From Paraburkholderia silvatlantica (lineage in GTDB: Bacteria > Pseudomonadota > Gammaproteobacteria > Burkholderiales > Burkholderiaceae), in NCBI RefSeq assembly GCF_003096715.1, contig NZ_QEOL01000011.1, positions 161,832 through 225,831 of the forward strand: a DNA stretch of 64,000 nt, read 5' to 3'. This document shows positions 53,531 through 62,145 of this stretch, one piece after another; the first letter of the stretch is position 1, and each line of letters opens with the position of its first letter. The notes beneath the pieces are model-generated. The model was not told where the DNA came from, made no database searches, and saw only the letters and a list, made by a program, of their open reading frames with translations. Both the position numbers and the translations under genes were made by a program.

Positions 53531-54853
53531 TCAAACCGCAGCGCGCGCGCGAGCACGTTGTCGACTCCCGCCAGTGCGACCGGCATCGCTGCGCTCGCGC
53601 GGCGCCGCAAATGCGGGCCATGCCAGGGCGGCGCAAAGCGCGGCCGCCGCCCAGACCGCAGGCCACCCGAACCACGACAACAGCAGCGGGATCGCCGAAG
53701 GCGCGACGAAGAACGCCACGAATGCGCCGGTGTTGCCCATGGCGAGCGCGGTTCCTACACGACCGTTGCCCGCGAGCAGCGCGAGTTCGGTGAAGGCCAC
53801 GCCATGCCAGGCGGAAGCGGCGATACCGCCAGGTACGATCACCACGGCGAGCAGCGTGACGAACGTTGCGCTTGCGCGATGCGCCGGCCACGCAAAAGCC
53901 GTCAACGCGGCAAGCACAACGAACAGCGCGACGGTGAGCCCCGCGCAGCCGCGCAACCAGATACGCCGGCCGCCGTGCCGGTCTGTCCAACGGCCGCCGT
54001 ACACCCGCATGAACGCCGCACCGCCCTGCACGGCCGCAAGCGTCGCGCTGACTGCCGCCGTACCCGCATGGCCGACGTCATGCAGGAAAATGCTCGCGAA
54101 CGAGAGCACGGCCACCTGGGGAATGCACAGCACGCCGATGCCCGTCACCATGCGCCACACGGTGACGCTGCGCAGCGGTGAGACGGCGCGTTGTGCCCGC
54201 GCGCCCGCTTCGTGAGCGACAAGCGGCGCACGTGCGGCGTCCTGTTCGTGCACGGGTTCGTGCAACCAGACGATCGTCAGCACGGTGGAGACCATGCACA
54301 TCGCAGCGAGTGCGCCGTAGACGGCTGCGAATCCCGCATGCTCGGCGAGCGCAGGCAGCACGAGCGCGCCAAGCCCGCCGCCGGCCGGCACGGCGGTTTG
54401 CCGGATGCTCATTGCGAGGCCGCGCTCGTGGGCGGCGAACCACGCCATCACCGCGCGCCCGCTCGAGCCGTTCACGCTTGCGCCAAACAGGCCGAGCGCG
54501 AGCAGGCCAGCCGCGAGCACCGTCGCACTGGGCGTGTGCGCGCCCGCCGGTGCGCCCCAGAACGCCATCGCAACGAGTGCGAGCGCCGTAGTGGAGAGCC
54601 CGGTGAGCAGCACGCGCCGGTCGCCCCAGCGATCCGTCAGGAGTCCCCATGGAAGCTCGCCTAGCACGATGCCAAGTCCCAGCATGCCGAGCACGACACC
54701 CAGTTCGCCCGTGCCGATGCGGTAATGCGACCGGATCAACACCCCCGTTGCGGGAATGCCGCCGAGCGCCGCCGCGAAGCTGGCGTTGGCCGCCACGCCC
54801 ACCGCGAGCACTTTCCAGCGGTGTGCCGCGCCCCGCGTTGTACTGCGTCCCAT
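53531..54853 (-). CDS. MFS transporter
   Basis: 440 residues, 12 hydrophobic segments, from ATG 54853 with GGAGG 7 bp upstream. MFS motif A is seen in LGELPWGLLTDRWGDRRVLL (about residues 58-77), and the half-repeat in VYGGRWTDRHGGRRIW. The substrate cannot be told. It is divergent from a LysR regulator, with a perfect palindrome between, the normal layout of a LysR-controlled transporter. Confidence 0.87.
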   Translation of the reverse strand: MGRSTTRGAAHRWKVLAVGVAANASFAAALGGIPATGVLIRSHYRIGTGELGVVLGMLGLGIVLGELPWGLLTDRWGDRRVLLTGLSTTALALVAMAFWGAPAGAHTPSATVLAAGLLALGLFGASVNGSSGRAVMAWFAAHERGLAMSIRQTAVPAGGGLGALVLPALAEHAGFAAVYGALAAMCMVSTVLTIVWLHEPVHEQDAARAPLVAHEAGARAQRAVSPLRSVTVWRMVTGIGVLCIPQVAVLSFASIFLHDVGHAGTAAVSATLAAVQGGAAFMRVYGGRWTDRHGGRRIWLRGCAGLTVALFVVLAALTAFAWPAHRASATFVTLLAVVIVPGGIAASAWHGVAFTELALLAGNGRVGTALAMGNTGAFVAFFVAPSAIPLLLSWFGWPAVWAAAALCAALAWPAFAAPRERSDAGRTGGSRQRARARAAV

Positions 54854-54934
54854 GATGACCTCCAGAAAGCGGTTGACCGAGGGCATCGTAGAGGCGCAGC
54901 ATCTATCGGAAAAGCGGGAAATTCCAATTTATAC

Positions 54935-54951
54935 ATTCGGAATTTCCGAAT
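54935..54951. promoter_or_regulatory. 17-bp perfect palindrome, candidate LysR operator
   Basis: ATTCGGAA-T-TTCCGAAT lies in the 136-bp region between the MFS and lysR starts, in AT-rich DNA, next to a TATAAA (minus strand) that could be the MFS -10 box. Confidence 0.6.
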
Positions 54952-54989
54952 TATTGAATGACATGACACGCACCGGATCAAGCTGAACC

Positions 54990-55865
54990 ATGAACGCACG
55001 CGGTTTCGATCTCGCGCAGCTGCGCACGTTTATCGCCGTAACGGAAGCGGGCAGTGTCTCCGCGGGTGCGCAGCGGGTGTTCCTCTCGCAGTCGTCGGTG
55101 AGCGAGCAGCTCAAGAAGCTCGAGGAACGCGTCGGCCAGCCGCTTTTCATACGCAGCAAGCAAGGGATGTCCGCCACGCCCGCCGGCGCGAAGCTGCTCG
55201 ACCACGCGCGCCGCATCGTCGCGCTTTGCGACGCCGCCTTCGACGACATGCTCGGCCGCACGCTCGACGGCGAAGTGCGCATTGCGATCACGGACTATTA
55301 CCGGCCGCACGACGTCGCCGAGATCATCCGGCGCTTCGCGAACCAGCATCCGCGCCTGCGTCTGCATGTGACCGTGCTGCCGAGCGCCGTGATCGACAGC
55401 AGCGCCGGCGATAACGCCTACGACATCGGGTTATCGCTGCGGCTGACGGAGGAAGGCCGCGGCACGCACAAGAGCACGTCGATACGGCGCGAAAAGCTGA
55501 TGTGGGTGGGCGCCACGCAAATGCTGCGCGAGCGGCCCGCGCTCACGCCGCCCTGGCCGCTCGTGCTGCTGCCGGCGACCTGCCAGTTGCAGCGCCGCGT
55601 CGTGAGGATGCTCGACGAAGCGCGCATGCCCTACCTGATTTCGCATTCGGCTTCGGGCGTGGCCGGACTGCAGCTCGCGCTCAGGGCAGGGCTGGGGATC
55701 TCGTGTCTGAACGAGTCGTCGATTGGCGAAGGACTGATGCCCTGCCCGGCTTCATTCGGCCTGCCTGCACTGCCGGCGGCCGAATTTCATTTGCTGCCGG
55801 GCCGGCCGGGCGAGTCCGCGCACGTGACGAACGCGCGCGCGGCGCTCGCGGAACTGCTCGTTTGA
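54990..55865 (+). CDS. LysR family transcriptional regulator
   Basis: 291 residues. N-terminal helix-turn-helix LAQLRTFIAVTEAGSVSAGAQRV, SQSSVSEQLKKLEERVGQPL; then the periplasmic-binding-like effector domain (VRIAITDYYRPHDVAEI). Divergent from the MFS gene, which is its likely target. It converges with the ammonia-lyase gene, stops 6 bp apart. Confidence 0.92.
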   Translation: MNARGFDLAQLRTFIAVTEAGSVSAGAQRVFLSQSSVSEQLKKLEERVGQPLFIRSKQGMSATPAGAKLLDHARRIVALCDAAFDDMLGRTLDGEVRIAITDYYRPHDVAEIIRRFANQHPRLRLHVTVLPSAVIDSSAGDNAYDIGLSLRLTEEGRGTHKSTSIRREKLMWVGATQMLRERPALTPPWPLVLLPATCQLQRRVVRMLDEARMPYLISHSASGVAGLQLALRAGLGISCLNESSIGEGLMPCPASFGLPALPAAEFHLLPGRPGESAHVTNARAALAELLV

Positions 55866-55871
55866 GGCGCT

Positions 55872-56843
55872 TTAGCCCGCGGCCTGAACCAGCTCGGCAA
55901 AGCGCAGCAGGTCGACGTTGCCCCCGGAGATGAGCACGCCCACGCGCTTGCCGCGCACGTCCACCTTGCCGTGCAGCACCGCCGCCGCCGCGAGGCAGCC
56001 GGTGGGTTCGACCACGAGCTTCATGCGGCTCGCGAAGAACTTCATCGTGTCGACGAGTTCCGCGTCGCTCACCGTGACGATCTCGCTCACGCGCTCGCGA
56101 ATCACCGCGAAGGTCAAGTTGCCGAGATGCTGGGTTTGCGCGCCGTCGGCAAGCGTCTTCGGCGTGTCGATGTGGACGATCTCACCCGCGCGCAGGCTGC
56201 GCTGACCGTCGTTGCCGGCCTCGGGCTCGACGCCGATCACCGTGCATGCGGGCGAGAGCGCATGCGCTGCAGTCGCACAGCCCGAGAGCAGCCCGCCGCC
56301 GCCAAGCGGCGTGAGCAGCAGGTCGAGCTCGCCCGTTTCCTCGATCAACTCCTTTGCGGCGGTGCCCTGCCCGGCCATCACGTGCGCGTGGTCGTACGGC
56401 GGAATGAGCGTGAGGCCGCGCTCGGCCGCGAGCCGTTTGCCGAGCGCCTCGCGGTCCTCGGTATAGCGATCGTAAAAGACGACCTCGCCGCCATAGCCGC
56501 GCGTGGCCTCCACCTTCACGGCGGGCGCGTCGTGCGGCATGACGATCACGGCCTTCACGCCGAGCAGACGCGCCGACAGCGCGATCGCCTGCGCATGGTT
56601 GCCCGACGAAAACGTGATCACGCCGCCCGCTTTCTGCTCCGGCGTGAACTGCGCGATCGCGTTATACGCGCCGCGGAACTTGAACGCGCCCATGCGCTGC
56701 AGGTTCTCGCATTTGAAGAAAAGCTGCGCGCCCGTGCGTTCGTTCGCGGTGCGCGAAGTCAGAACCGGCGTGCGGTGCGCGACGCCACGCAGGCGTTCGT
56801 GGGCGGCGGCAACATCTTCGAAACTAATAGGCAGAGTGCTCAT
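55872..56843 (-). CDS. PLP-dependent serine/threonine or hydroxyaspartate ammonia-lyase
   Basis: 323 residues, fold type II. PLP lysine in MGAFKFRGAYNA (Lys 55), SSGNHAQAIAL, glycine loop LGGGGLLSG and a final SGGNVDL. There is no C-terminal ACT domain, so it is a catabolic type. The length and EPTGCLAAAA match threo-3-hydroxyaspartate ammonia-lyase/serine racemase relatives. The start overlaps the stop of the DauR-like regulator (ATGA), so regulator and enzyme form an operon; the inducer may be a hydroxy-amino acid or D-amino acid (inference). Confidence 0.87.
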   Translation of the reverse strand: MSTLPISFEDVAAAHERLRGVAHRTPVLTSRTANERTGAQLFFKCENLQRMGAFKFRGAYNAIAQFTPEQKAGGVITFSSGNHAQAIALSARLLGVKAVIVMPHDAPAVKVEATRGYGGEVVFYDRYTEDREALGKRLAAERGLTLIPPYDHAHVMAGQGTAAKELIEETGELDLLLTPLGGGGLLSGCATAAHALSPACTVIGVEPEAGNDGQRSLRAGEIVHIDTPKTLADGAQTQHLGNLTFAVIRERVSEIVTVSDAELVDTMKFFASRMKLVVEPTGCLAAAAVLHGKVDVRGKRVGVLISGGNVDLLRFAELVQAAG

Positions 56844-57520
56844 GGTCGTTCTTCGGCTGGCAGGTAGGTGTAGACGGTCGAGCGCGCCACGCCGAGCGTG
56901 GTGGCCACGTCGGCAAGCGCATGACGCAGGTTCAGCATTCCGTTTGCCGCGAGTTCGCGCACGGCCTCACGGCGCTGCGCGAGCGTCATGCCGATGGGCG
57001 TGGTGTTGCGCGTCGCGGCGAAGCGTTCGAGCGCCTCGCGCACGCAGCCCGCAGCGCGCGGGGCGAGCGTTTCGGCCACGGGCGCAGCCGCGCTGGTCTG
57101 GATCAGCTGGCCGAGGCCCGCCGTCACCGCGCCGATCAGCGACACATCCATGTTCAGGCAGAGAGCCGCGACGTACTCGCCCGCGCTGTTCTTGAGGCCG
57201 ATGGACGTGCTTTTGGCCGGACGCCCGTCGGGAAAGCGGTTCGGATAGTTGGCCACGACTTCGGGAAAGCCGGAGTCGGTGATGCGCGCGAGCCCCATTT
57301 CGGTGGCGGCGTCGCCGATTTGCCGTCCGGACAAATTGTTAGCGATCGCCACGACGGCGTGCTCGGGCCGCGTAAGGTCGTGCAGCACCACCTCCACGAG
57401 CGGCGCGAGCGTCTGGCCGAGCGCGGCGACAATCTTCCCGCCTTCTCGCAGGAGCAGCGCGTTTTCGTCCGTGGAATGGTGGGGACGGGTTGTGCGGGTT
57501 GGCATCATGATGCTGGACAT
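56840..57520 (-). CDS. YheO/DauR-like PAS-HTH regulator
   Basis: 226 residues from ATG 57520; ATGs at 57508 and 57505 are alternatives and none has a good ribosome-binding site. YheO-type PAS domain (ALGQTLAPLVEVVLHDLTRPEHAV, KSTSIGLKNSAGEYVAALCLNMD) and C-terminal HTH_22 (GMLNLRHALADVATTLGVARSTVYTYL). DauR of Pseudomonas controls D-arginine use; here the overlapping gene is a PLP ammonia-lyase. TTGACA/TGTCAA arms (57522-57527, 57541-57546) sit just upstream. Confidence 0.85.
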   Translation of the reverse strand: MSSIMMPTRTTRPHHSTDENALLLREGGKIVAALGQTLAPLVEVVLHDLTRPEHAVVAIANNLSGRQIGDAATEMGLARITDSGFPEVVANYPNRFPDGRPAKSTSIGLKNSAGEYVAALCLNMDVSLIGAVTAGLGQLIQTSAAAPVAETLAPRAAGCVREALERFAATRNTTPIGMTLAQRREAVRELAANGMLNLRHALADVATTLGVARSTVYTYLPAEERP

Positions 57521-57596
57521 TTTGACAGTTAATGACCGAATGTCAATCTCTTGAATGGATCGCCCGGAGTTGCCGTGCATGGCCACCCGATGCGCG

Positions 57597-57622
57597 AAAA
57601 AAAACCCCGCCCGAAGGCGAGG
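57597..57622 (-). terminator. terminator of hcp-hcr
   Basis: On the minus strand CCTCGCC-TTCG-GGCGGGG (one T-G pair) is followed by T8. It lies 40 bp after the hcr stop and insulates the dauR-like operon. Confidence 0.8.
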
Positions 57623-57662
57623 TCAATCAGACACGAAGAAAAACTACACACTGCATTGCGAC

Positions 57663-58685
57663 TCAGACCGTGAAGCGCTCGCTGACGAACTGCGTGGACG
57701 GCATGTGCGCGCGCGCCGCCACCGCTTGCGCGGCGCTCACCATCGCGGGCGGACCGCACACGTAGAGATCGGGCGCCGCGCCACCCACTGCAAGCGCGGC
57801 AGCGAGCGCGTCGACGGGGGTGCTGTGCGAGCCTTGCCAGCCGTCGGCCGCTTCGCGCACGCAAAGTTCGACGTGCAGTTGCGGCAGCGCGGCTCGAAGC
57901 GCGTCCAGTTCGTCGAGCAGGCACAGCTCGCTCTCGCGATTCACGCCGTAAAAGAGCCGTGCGTCGTTCATTTCCCCGAATTCGGCCATGCGGCGCAGCA
58001 TCGAGAGCACGGGCGCGAGGCCCGTGCCGCCCGCCACGAACCAGCGCGGACGCAGACTGTCGGCGATCAAACCGAAGCCGCCCTGCGGGCCATGAACGGT
58101 GAGCACGTCGCCCGGCTGCGCCCGCTCGCGAAGATACGCCGAAAACGTGCCTTGCGGCCGCAGCCGGATGAGAAACTCGAGCCGCCCTTCCCAGTTGCTG
58201 GTGTTGGAAAGCGAGAACGGGCGCTTCACGCCGCACTCCGGCAACTCCAGTTCGGCGAACTGGCCCGCTTCGAACTCGGCGGCACTGCCGCGGGTGTCGT
58301 CGGCGTCGAGCAGCAGTTCCAGACGGCACGTGTCGTCGGCGATCGTTTCCAGCGCGGCGATGCGCGCCGTGCGCGCGGCAACCGGCTGCAGCAGCACCTT
58401 CGTGCCGTCGTACGGTGCGGCGACGCGCAAGTCGGCCGCCGGTCTCGTGCGGCACAACAGAACCGCCTGCGGGTCGCCGGACGGCAACGCGTCCACGCTG
58501 TGATCGCCGAGCGCATACGCCCCTTCGGTCACGGTGGCATGGCACGCGCCGCAGCTGCCGCGCCGGCACTGCGAGGGCAGCGTGATATCCGCCGCCGCCG
58601 CCGCGCTCAGCACGTCCTGCCCCGGCTCGCACGCGAAGCCGAACGCCTGGCCGTCGCGCGTGGTGAGCTCGATTCGATAACTCAT
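57663..58685 (-). CDS. hcr: NADH-dependent HCP reductase (ferredoxin-FAD reductase)
   Basis: 340 residues. N-terminal plant-type [2Fe-2S] domain with CRRGSCGACHATV and a later Cys in LLCRTRP; FAD domain with RPFSLSN; NAD(P) domain with AGGTGLAPVLSMLRRM and VCGPPAMV. It passes electrons to Hcp, 17 bp upstream in the same operon. In E. coli Hcr the ferredoxin domain is C-terminal; here it is N-terminal, as in BenC-type reductases, so this is an alternative partner architecture. Confidence 0.85.
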   Translation of the reverse strand: MSYRIELTTRDGQAFGFACEPGQDVLSAAAAADITLPSQCRRGSCGACHATVTEGAYALGDHSVDALPSGDPQAVLLCRTRPAADLRVAAPYDGTKVLLQPVAARTARIAALETIADDTCRLELLLDADDTRGSAAEFEAGQFAELELPECGVKRPFSLSNTSNWEGRLEFLIRLRPQGTFSAYLRERAQPGDVLTVHGPQGGFGLIADSLRPRWFVAGGTGLAPVLSMLRRMAEFGEMNDARLFYGVNRESELCLLDELDALRAALPQLHVELCVREAADGWQGSHSTPVDALAAALAVGGAAPDLYVCGPPAMVSAAQAVAARAHMPSTQFVSERFTV

Positions 58686-58702
58686 GAAGTTTTCACCCGC
58701 GC

Positions 58703-60370
58703 TCAAGCGGCCTTGCGTGCGAGTGCCGCGGCGAGGTCCGCTTGCGCCTCGCCGATCGGCGCGATGCCGAACTGCTCGACGAGAATGTCGAGGACGTTCG
58801 GCGTGAGGAAGGCGGGCAACGTCGGTCCGAGATGGATGTTGCGCAGGCCAAGCGCGAGCAGCGTGAGCAGCACCGCGGCGGCCTTCTGCTCGAACCATGA
58901 CACCACGAGCGTGAGCGGCAGATCGTTCACGCCGCAGTCGAAGGCCTTCGAGAGCGCGACGGCGATCTGGATCGCCGAGTAGCTGTCGTTGCACTGACCC
59001 AGATCGAGCAGGCGCGGAATGCCGCCGATGTCGCCGAACTCGTGACGGTTGAAGCGGTACTTGTTGCAGCCGAGCGTCATGACGACGGTGTCGTCGGGCG
59101 CGCCCTGGGCGAACTCGGTGTAGTAGTTGCGGCCCGGCGCGGCGCCGTCGCAGCCGCCGATCAGGAAGAAGTGGCGGATCTGGCCGGCCTTCACCGCGTC
59201 GATCACCTTGTCGGCCACGCCGAGCACCGTGTTGCGCGCAAAGCCGATGGTGATGGTTTCCTCCGGCACCGTTTCCCGGAAGCCCGGCAGCGCGAGCGCG
59301 GCCTGCACGACCGGCGCGAACGCATGATGCTCGAGATGGCGCACGCCGGCCCAGCCTGCCGGCCCCGTCGTGAAAATGCGCTGGCGATACTGCGGCAGCG
59401 GCTCGATCAGGCAGTTGGACGTCATCAGGATCGGGCCGGGGAAGTTCGCGAAGTCCGATTGCTGGTCCTGCCATGCGCCGCCGTAGTTGCCTGCCAGATG
59501 CGGATAAGCCTTGAGCTTCGGGTAAGCATGCGCGGGCAGCATCTCGCCGTGCGTGTAGATTTGCACGCCGGTGCCCTGGGTGGCTTCGAGCAGTGCCTCG
59601 AGATCGCCGAGGTCGTGGCCCGAAACCAGGATGGCTTTGCCCGCCGCCGGCGTCACGCGCACGGCAGTGGGTTCGGGCATGCCGAAGCGGCCCGTGTTCG
59701 CCGCATCGAGCCGTTCCATCACCTTGAGGTTCAGGTTGCCGAGCGCGAGCGCATGCTCGAGAAGATCGCCGGCCTGCGTGGGTTCGCTCGCGAGAAACAC
59801 TAGCGCCGCCTCCACGCCCGCATAGACCTCTTCGCTCTCGTAGCCGAGCACGCGCGCGTGATGGGCGTAGGCACACACGCCTTTGAGACCGTAGAGCACG
59901 AGCGCGCGCAAGCCCACGACATCTTCGCCCACCTTCGGGAGCCCGGCCTTGATGCCGACGAGCGCGGCCTGCGCCTGCAGTTCGGCGAGATCGTTGCCCG
60001 GTTGCCAGAGCGCTGCGCCACCCGGCTGCGCCGCGGCGACGCCTTGCGCGAGCGCGAGCGCCTCGCAGGCCGACTTCACGCGATCGCGGTGTTGCGCGGC
60101 CTCGCGCAGCATCGCCACGAAACGGCTGGCGTTGAAGTTGACGTTGGTGAGCGTTGTGAACAGCGCATAGAGCAGGAAGCGGCCGGCTTCGCGATCGGGG
60201 CTGCCGAGGCCGCGCGCGAGCGCGCCATACTGTGCGACGCCCTTGGCCGCGTAAATCAGCAGGTCCTGCAAATCCGCAGTCGTGGCGTCCTTGCCGCAGT
60301 TGCCCTTGGCCGAGGCGCACCCCGGTGTGGCCTGGGTGCGGTCGGTCTGTTCACATTGATAGCAAAACAC
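58703..60370 (-). CDS. hcp: hybrid cluster protein (hydroxylamine/NO reductase)
   Basis: 555 residues from a GTG at 60370 preceded by AAAGGAG. N-terminal cluster cysteines Cys 3, 6, 18 and 25 have the x2-x11-x6 spacing of the enterobacterial [2Fe-2S] type. Hybrid-cluster ligands are seen in SGHDLGDLEALLEATQ, MTSNCLIEPL, TLGCNKYRF and LLDLGQCNDSYSA. It reduces NO and hydroxylamine during nitrosative stress. It carries an NsrR-type box 47 bp upstream. Confidence 0.95.
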   Translation of the reverse strand: MFCYQCEQTDRTQATPGCASAKGNCGKDATTADLQDLLIYAAKGVAQYGALARGLGSPDREAGRFLLYALFTTLTNVNFNASRFVAMLREAAQHRDRVKSACEALALAQGVAAAQPGGAALWQPGNDLAELQAQAALVGIKAGLPKVGEDVVGLRALVLYGLKGVCAYAHHARVLGYESEEVYAGVEAALVFLASEPTQAGDLLEHALALGNLNLKVMERLDAANTGRFGMPEPTAVRVTPAAGKAILVSGHDLGDLEALLEATQGTGVQIYTHGEMLPAHAYPKLKAYPHLAGNYGGAWQDQQSDFANFPGPILMTSNCLIEPLPQYRQRIFTTGPAGWAGVRHLEHHAFAPVVQAALALPGFRETVPEETITIGFARNTVLGVADKVIDAVKAGQIRHFFLIGGCDGAAPGRNYYTEFAQGAPDDTVVMTLGCNKYRFNRHEFGDIGGIPRLLDLGQCNDSYSAIQIAVALSKAFDCGVNDLPLTLVVSWFEQKAAAVLLTLLALGLRNIHLGPTLPAFLTPNVLDILVEQFGIAPIGEAQADLAAALARKAA

Positions 60371-60416
60371 GGCTTTCTCCTTTTTCCTTGTGGGGTGACA
60401 GCGCGAGCAATCTTTT

Positions 60417-60439
60417 AAGATTCAAAATAAATGCATCTT
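60417..60439. promoter_or_regulatory. NsrR-type operator upstream of hcp
   Basis: On plus, AAGATTCAAAA-T-AAATGCATCTT. The right half matches the published E. coli NsrR half site (AAATGCATCTT) at all 11 positions, the left at about 7. The 11-1-11 geometry also agrees. NsrR is an NO-sensing repressor of hcp in many proteobacteria. Confidence 0.8.
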
Positions 60440-61042
60440 TTAAATGATGGCGCGCCGGCAGGCGTTTTGCCGTGACAAAAATCAGAAAACGTGTCGTCCG
60501 AGGCGGAGAAGCGACTGTGTGTGCGAAAACGTCGCAGCGGGTCGGCGCCCGACTCGCACAGATTGTGCGTGCAAAGAAAAAAGCCCGCGCTCCATGGGAG
60601 GGCGGGCTTCTACCAACAGAAAACTGCGTTAGTCAGAATTAGAACGGTTACCCACACTAAAAGTGTTGGTAGATGAGTCAGCGCCAATAATTTGGCGGTT
60701 TCGCTCCATCTCATATCCTCGAACAATGCGGGTACATGTAGCTAGAAGCGCATTTTCCGCGCAAAAATCGACGAGAAGCATCACACTGTGGGTAGCATTT
60801 CGTTTACCGCAAATGCCCGCGCAGCGGGTGTCTGCGGCATTTTGTTGTTTTGGACGTTTAAGCAACAATATCTCTCCTTGGCACGAGGGGGTGCGGGGGA
60901 ATAATGCGCAAAAGTTATCCCCAAGCAATTGCCGCGGCGATCACGCGTGCCCATCAGCAAAAGGAAGCCCGTGTTAGCTGAAAGACATGCGCCGGTCCGC
61001 CACACAACCTCCGATCCCTGCCCGATACATTGGCGTCGACGA
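60440..61042. other. AT-richer intergenic stretch upstream of hcp
   Basis: About 600 bp with lower GC than the rest. A minus-strand frame 60928 to 60629 (99 residues from TTG, or 50 from ATG 60781) ends 20 bp before a minus-strand terminator, which hints that something is transcribed, but no domain or ribosome-binding site is visible. I do not call a gene here. Confidence 0.4.
60577..60609 (-). terminator. rho-independent terminator on the minus strand
   Basis: AAGCCCGC/GCGGGCTT outer stem and CTCC/GGAG inner stem around a 3-base loop, with one mismatch, followed on minus by six Ts. It would stop transcripts coming from the arsN2 side before hcp. Confidence 0.7.
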
Positions 61043-61528
61043 TCAGCGAGCGAGCCGTTCGTCACGCTCGATGGCGCGTAGCGTGATTGCGCACGCGAAG
61101 TGCTTCCTCATACACACGGCGGTAGACGGGCAGAGTCGCATGAACTGCGCCGTTTCACGTACCTCATCCGGCACATCGGTCCGCTTGACTGCGCTGTAGC
61201 CGTGATTCTCGAAAAACTGTGGCGTGCTCGTAGTGAGCAACCACAAGCTGCCATAGTTGCTCGCCCTGGCTTCCCGTTCGATGGCCAGACGCAGAGACTT
61301 GCCGAGCCCCGTTGCTCGAAGATGCAAGGCGACAGACAGCGATCTGAGCAACGCATCAGCACCCAAAGGCTCCAGACAGACGCTTCCAACTATCGCTGCC
61401 CCTTCGTCGACTGCAACGAGAAAGCCCGGTAGCAGCCCGGTCGTGACGTCCTCTGTTGGCAACTCACACGTCGCCAGCAGGCTTTTGATCCCGACGAGAT
61501 CGTCATCTTTGGCGGACCTTATTTTCAT
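61043..61528 (-). CDS. arsN2: GNAT acetyltransferase, ArsN2 type
   Basis: 161 residues from ATG 61528. GNAT core: KIRSAKDDDLVGIKSLLATC, IVGSVCLEPLGADALLRSLSV, acetyl-CoA loop LRATGLGKSLR, then FFENHGYSAVKRTDVPDEVR and the family ending LCPSTAVCMRKHF. ArsN2 proteins are found in ars operons and are linked to arsenic resistance, perhaps by N-acetylating organo-arsenicals. There is no arsR, arsB or arsC within the window, so this one is an orphan. Confidence 0.8.
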   Translation of the reverse strand: MKIRSAKDDDLVGIKSLLATCELPTEDVTTGLLPGFLVAVDEGAAIVGSVCLEPLGADALLRSLSVALHLRATGLGKSLRLAIEREARASNYGSLWLLTTSTPQFFENHGYSAVKRTDVPDEVRETAQFMRLCPSTAVCMRKHFACAITLRAIERDERLAR

Positions 61529-62019
61529 AGCGTGCTCCGTTTGCGCCACGTCCTCGCCGGCATCGCAGAGCATCCGATCAACCGCATTGAGCAACTGCTT
61601 CCGTGTAACGTCGGTTCGTCACTATGAGTAGCGGAAGCAGGAGACACCAATGTTAGGACCAAAATCAAGAGGTTACTGGAGCGCGCATCTCCAGGCTGCG
61701 AATTGCGGTTACACGTACAAGTATCTGACAACCGGGGACCGCTACACCACAGCCGTTCGCCGACTTCGACGGCGAAATGCAGCGAGCCGGTGTGCCGCGG
61801 CGGCGGCCCAGAGGTCGCGGCTTGGCGTTCAAATAAACGGGGCCAATACAGTCATGGCCGTTCCCGGAAGCCTCGCTTTCGCAAATTTACGCTCCCGTCA
61901 GTCCAAAAACCACCTTGTTTTCGGCCTAAATTTTTGCCGCGACAGGTCTGGAAAATCGCCCGCGTTGAAATGACATAAGTTACGTTATATCATGTACTTA
62001 TAAACGGGTTCAGATTACA
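61529..62019. other. AT-richer stretch with no convincing gene
   Basis: Plus-strand frames of ~90-107 residues around 61650-61978 show no domain and no ribosome-binding site. The stretch from about 61980 to 62020 is very AT-rich and leads into the iterated repeats. A degenerate sixth repeat may lie at 61993-62005. Confidence 0.4.
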
Positions 62020-62126
62020 TATCAATGTAAACGTATGGCGGTATAACAATGTAAACGCCGCCAGCTATGTCAATGTAAACCGTCCCGACATATCAATGTA
62101 AAAGCTCGGCGTATTTCAAGGTAATT
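62020..62126 (+). repeat. five direct repeats, 23-24 bp period, upstream of fic
   Basis: Core TATCAATGTAAAC occurs at 62020-62032, 62044-62056 (TAACAATGTAAAC), 62068-62080 (TGTCAATGTAAAC), 62091-62103 (TATCAATGTAAAA) and, degenerate, 62114-62126. Start-to-start distances are 24, 24, 23 and 23 bp, with GC-rich spacers of unlike sequence. The last ends 19 bp before the fic ATG. It could be a transposon-end binding array, a cooperative operator or iterons. Confidence 0.85.
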
Positions 62127-62145
62127 TTCGCGCCCCATCCCCACG

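Noticed and set aside
60629..60928. A 99-residue minus-strand frame before a terminator
   Set aside because: TTG start without a ribosome-binding site and no recognisable domain; the terminator is suggestive but not enough.
61650..61978. Plus-strand frames in AT-rich DNA upstream of the repeats
   Set aside because: No start signal, no homology pattern, likely chance.
62020..62126. The iterated repeats as a CRISPR array
   Set aside because: Repeats of 13 bp with ~11-bp spacers are far too short for CRISPR, and no cas gene is near.
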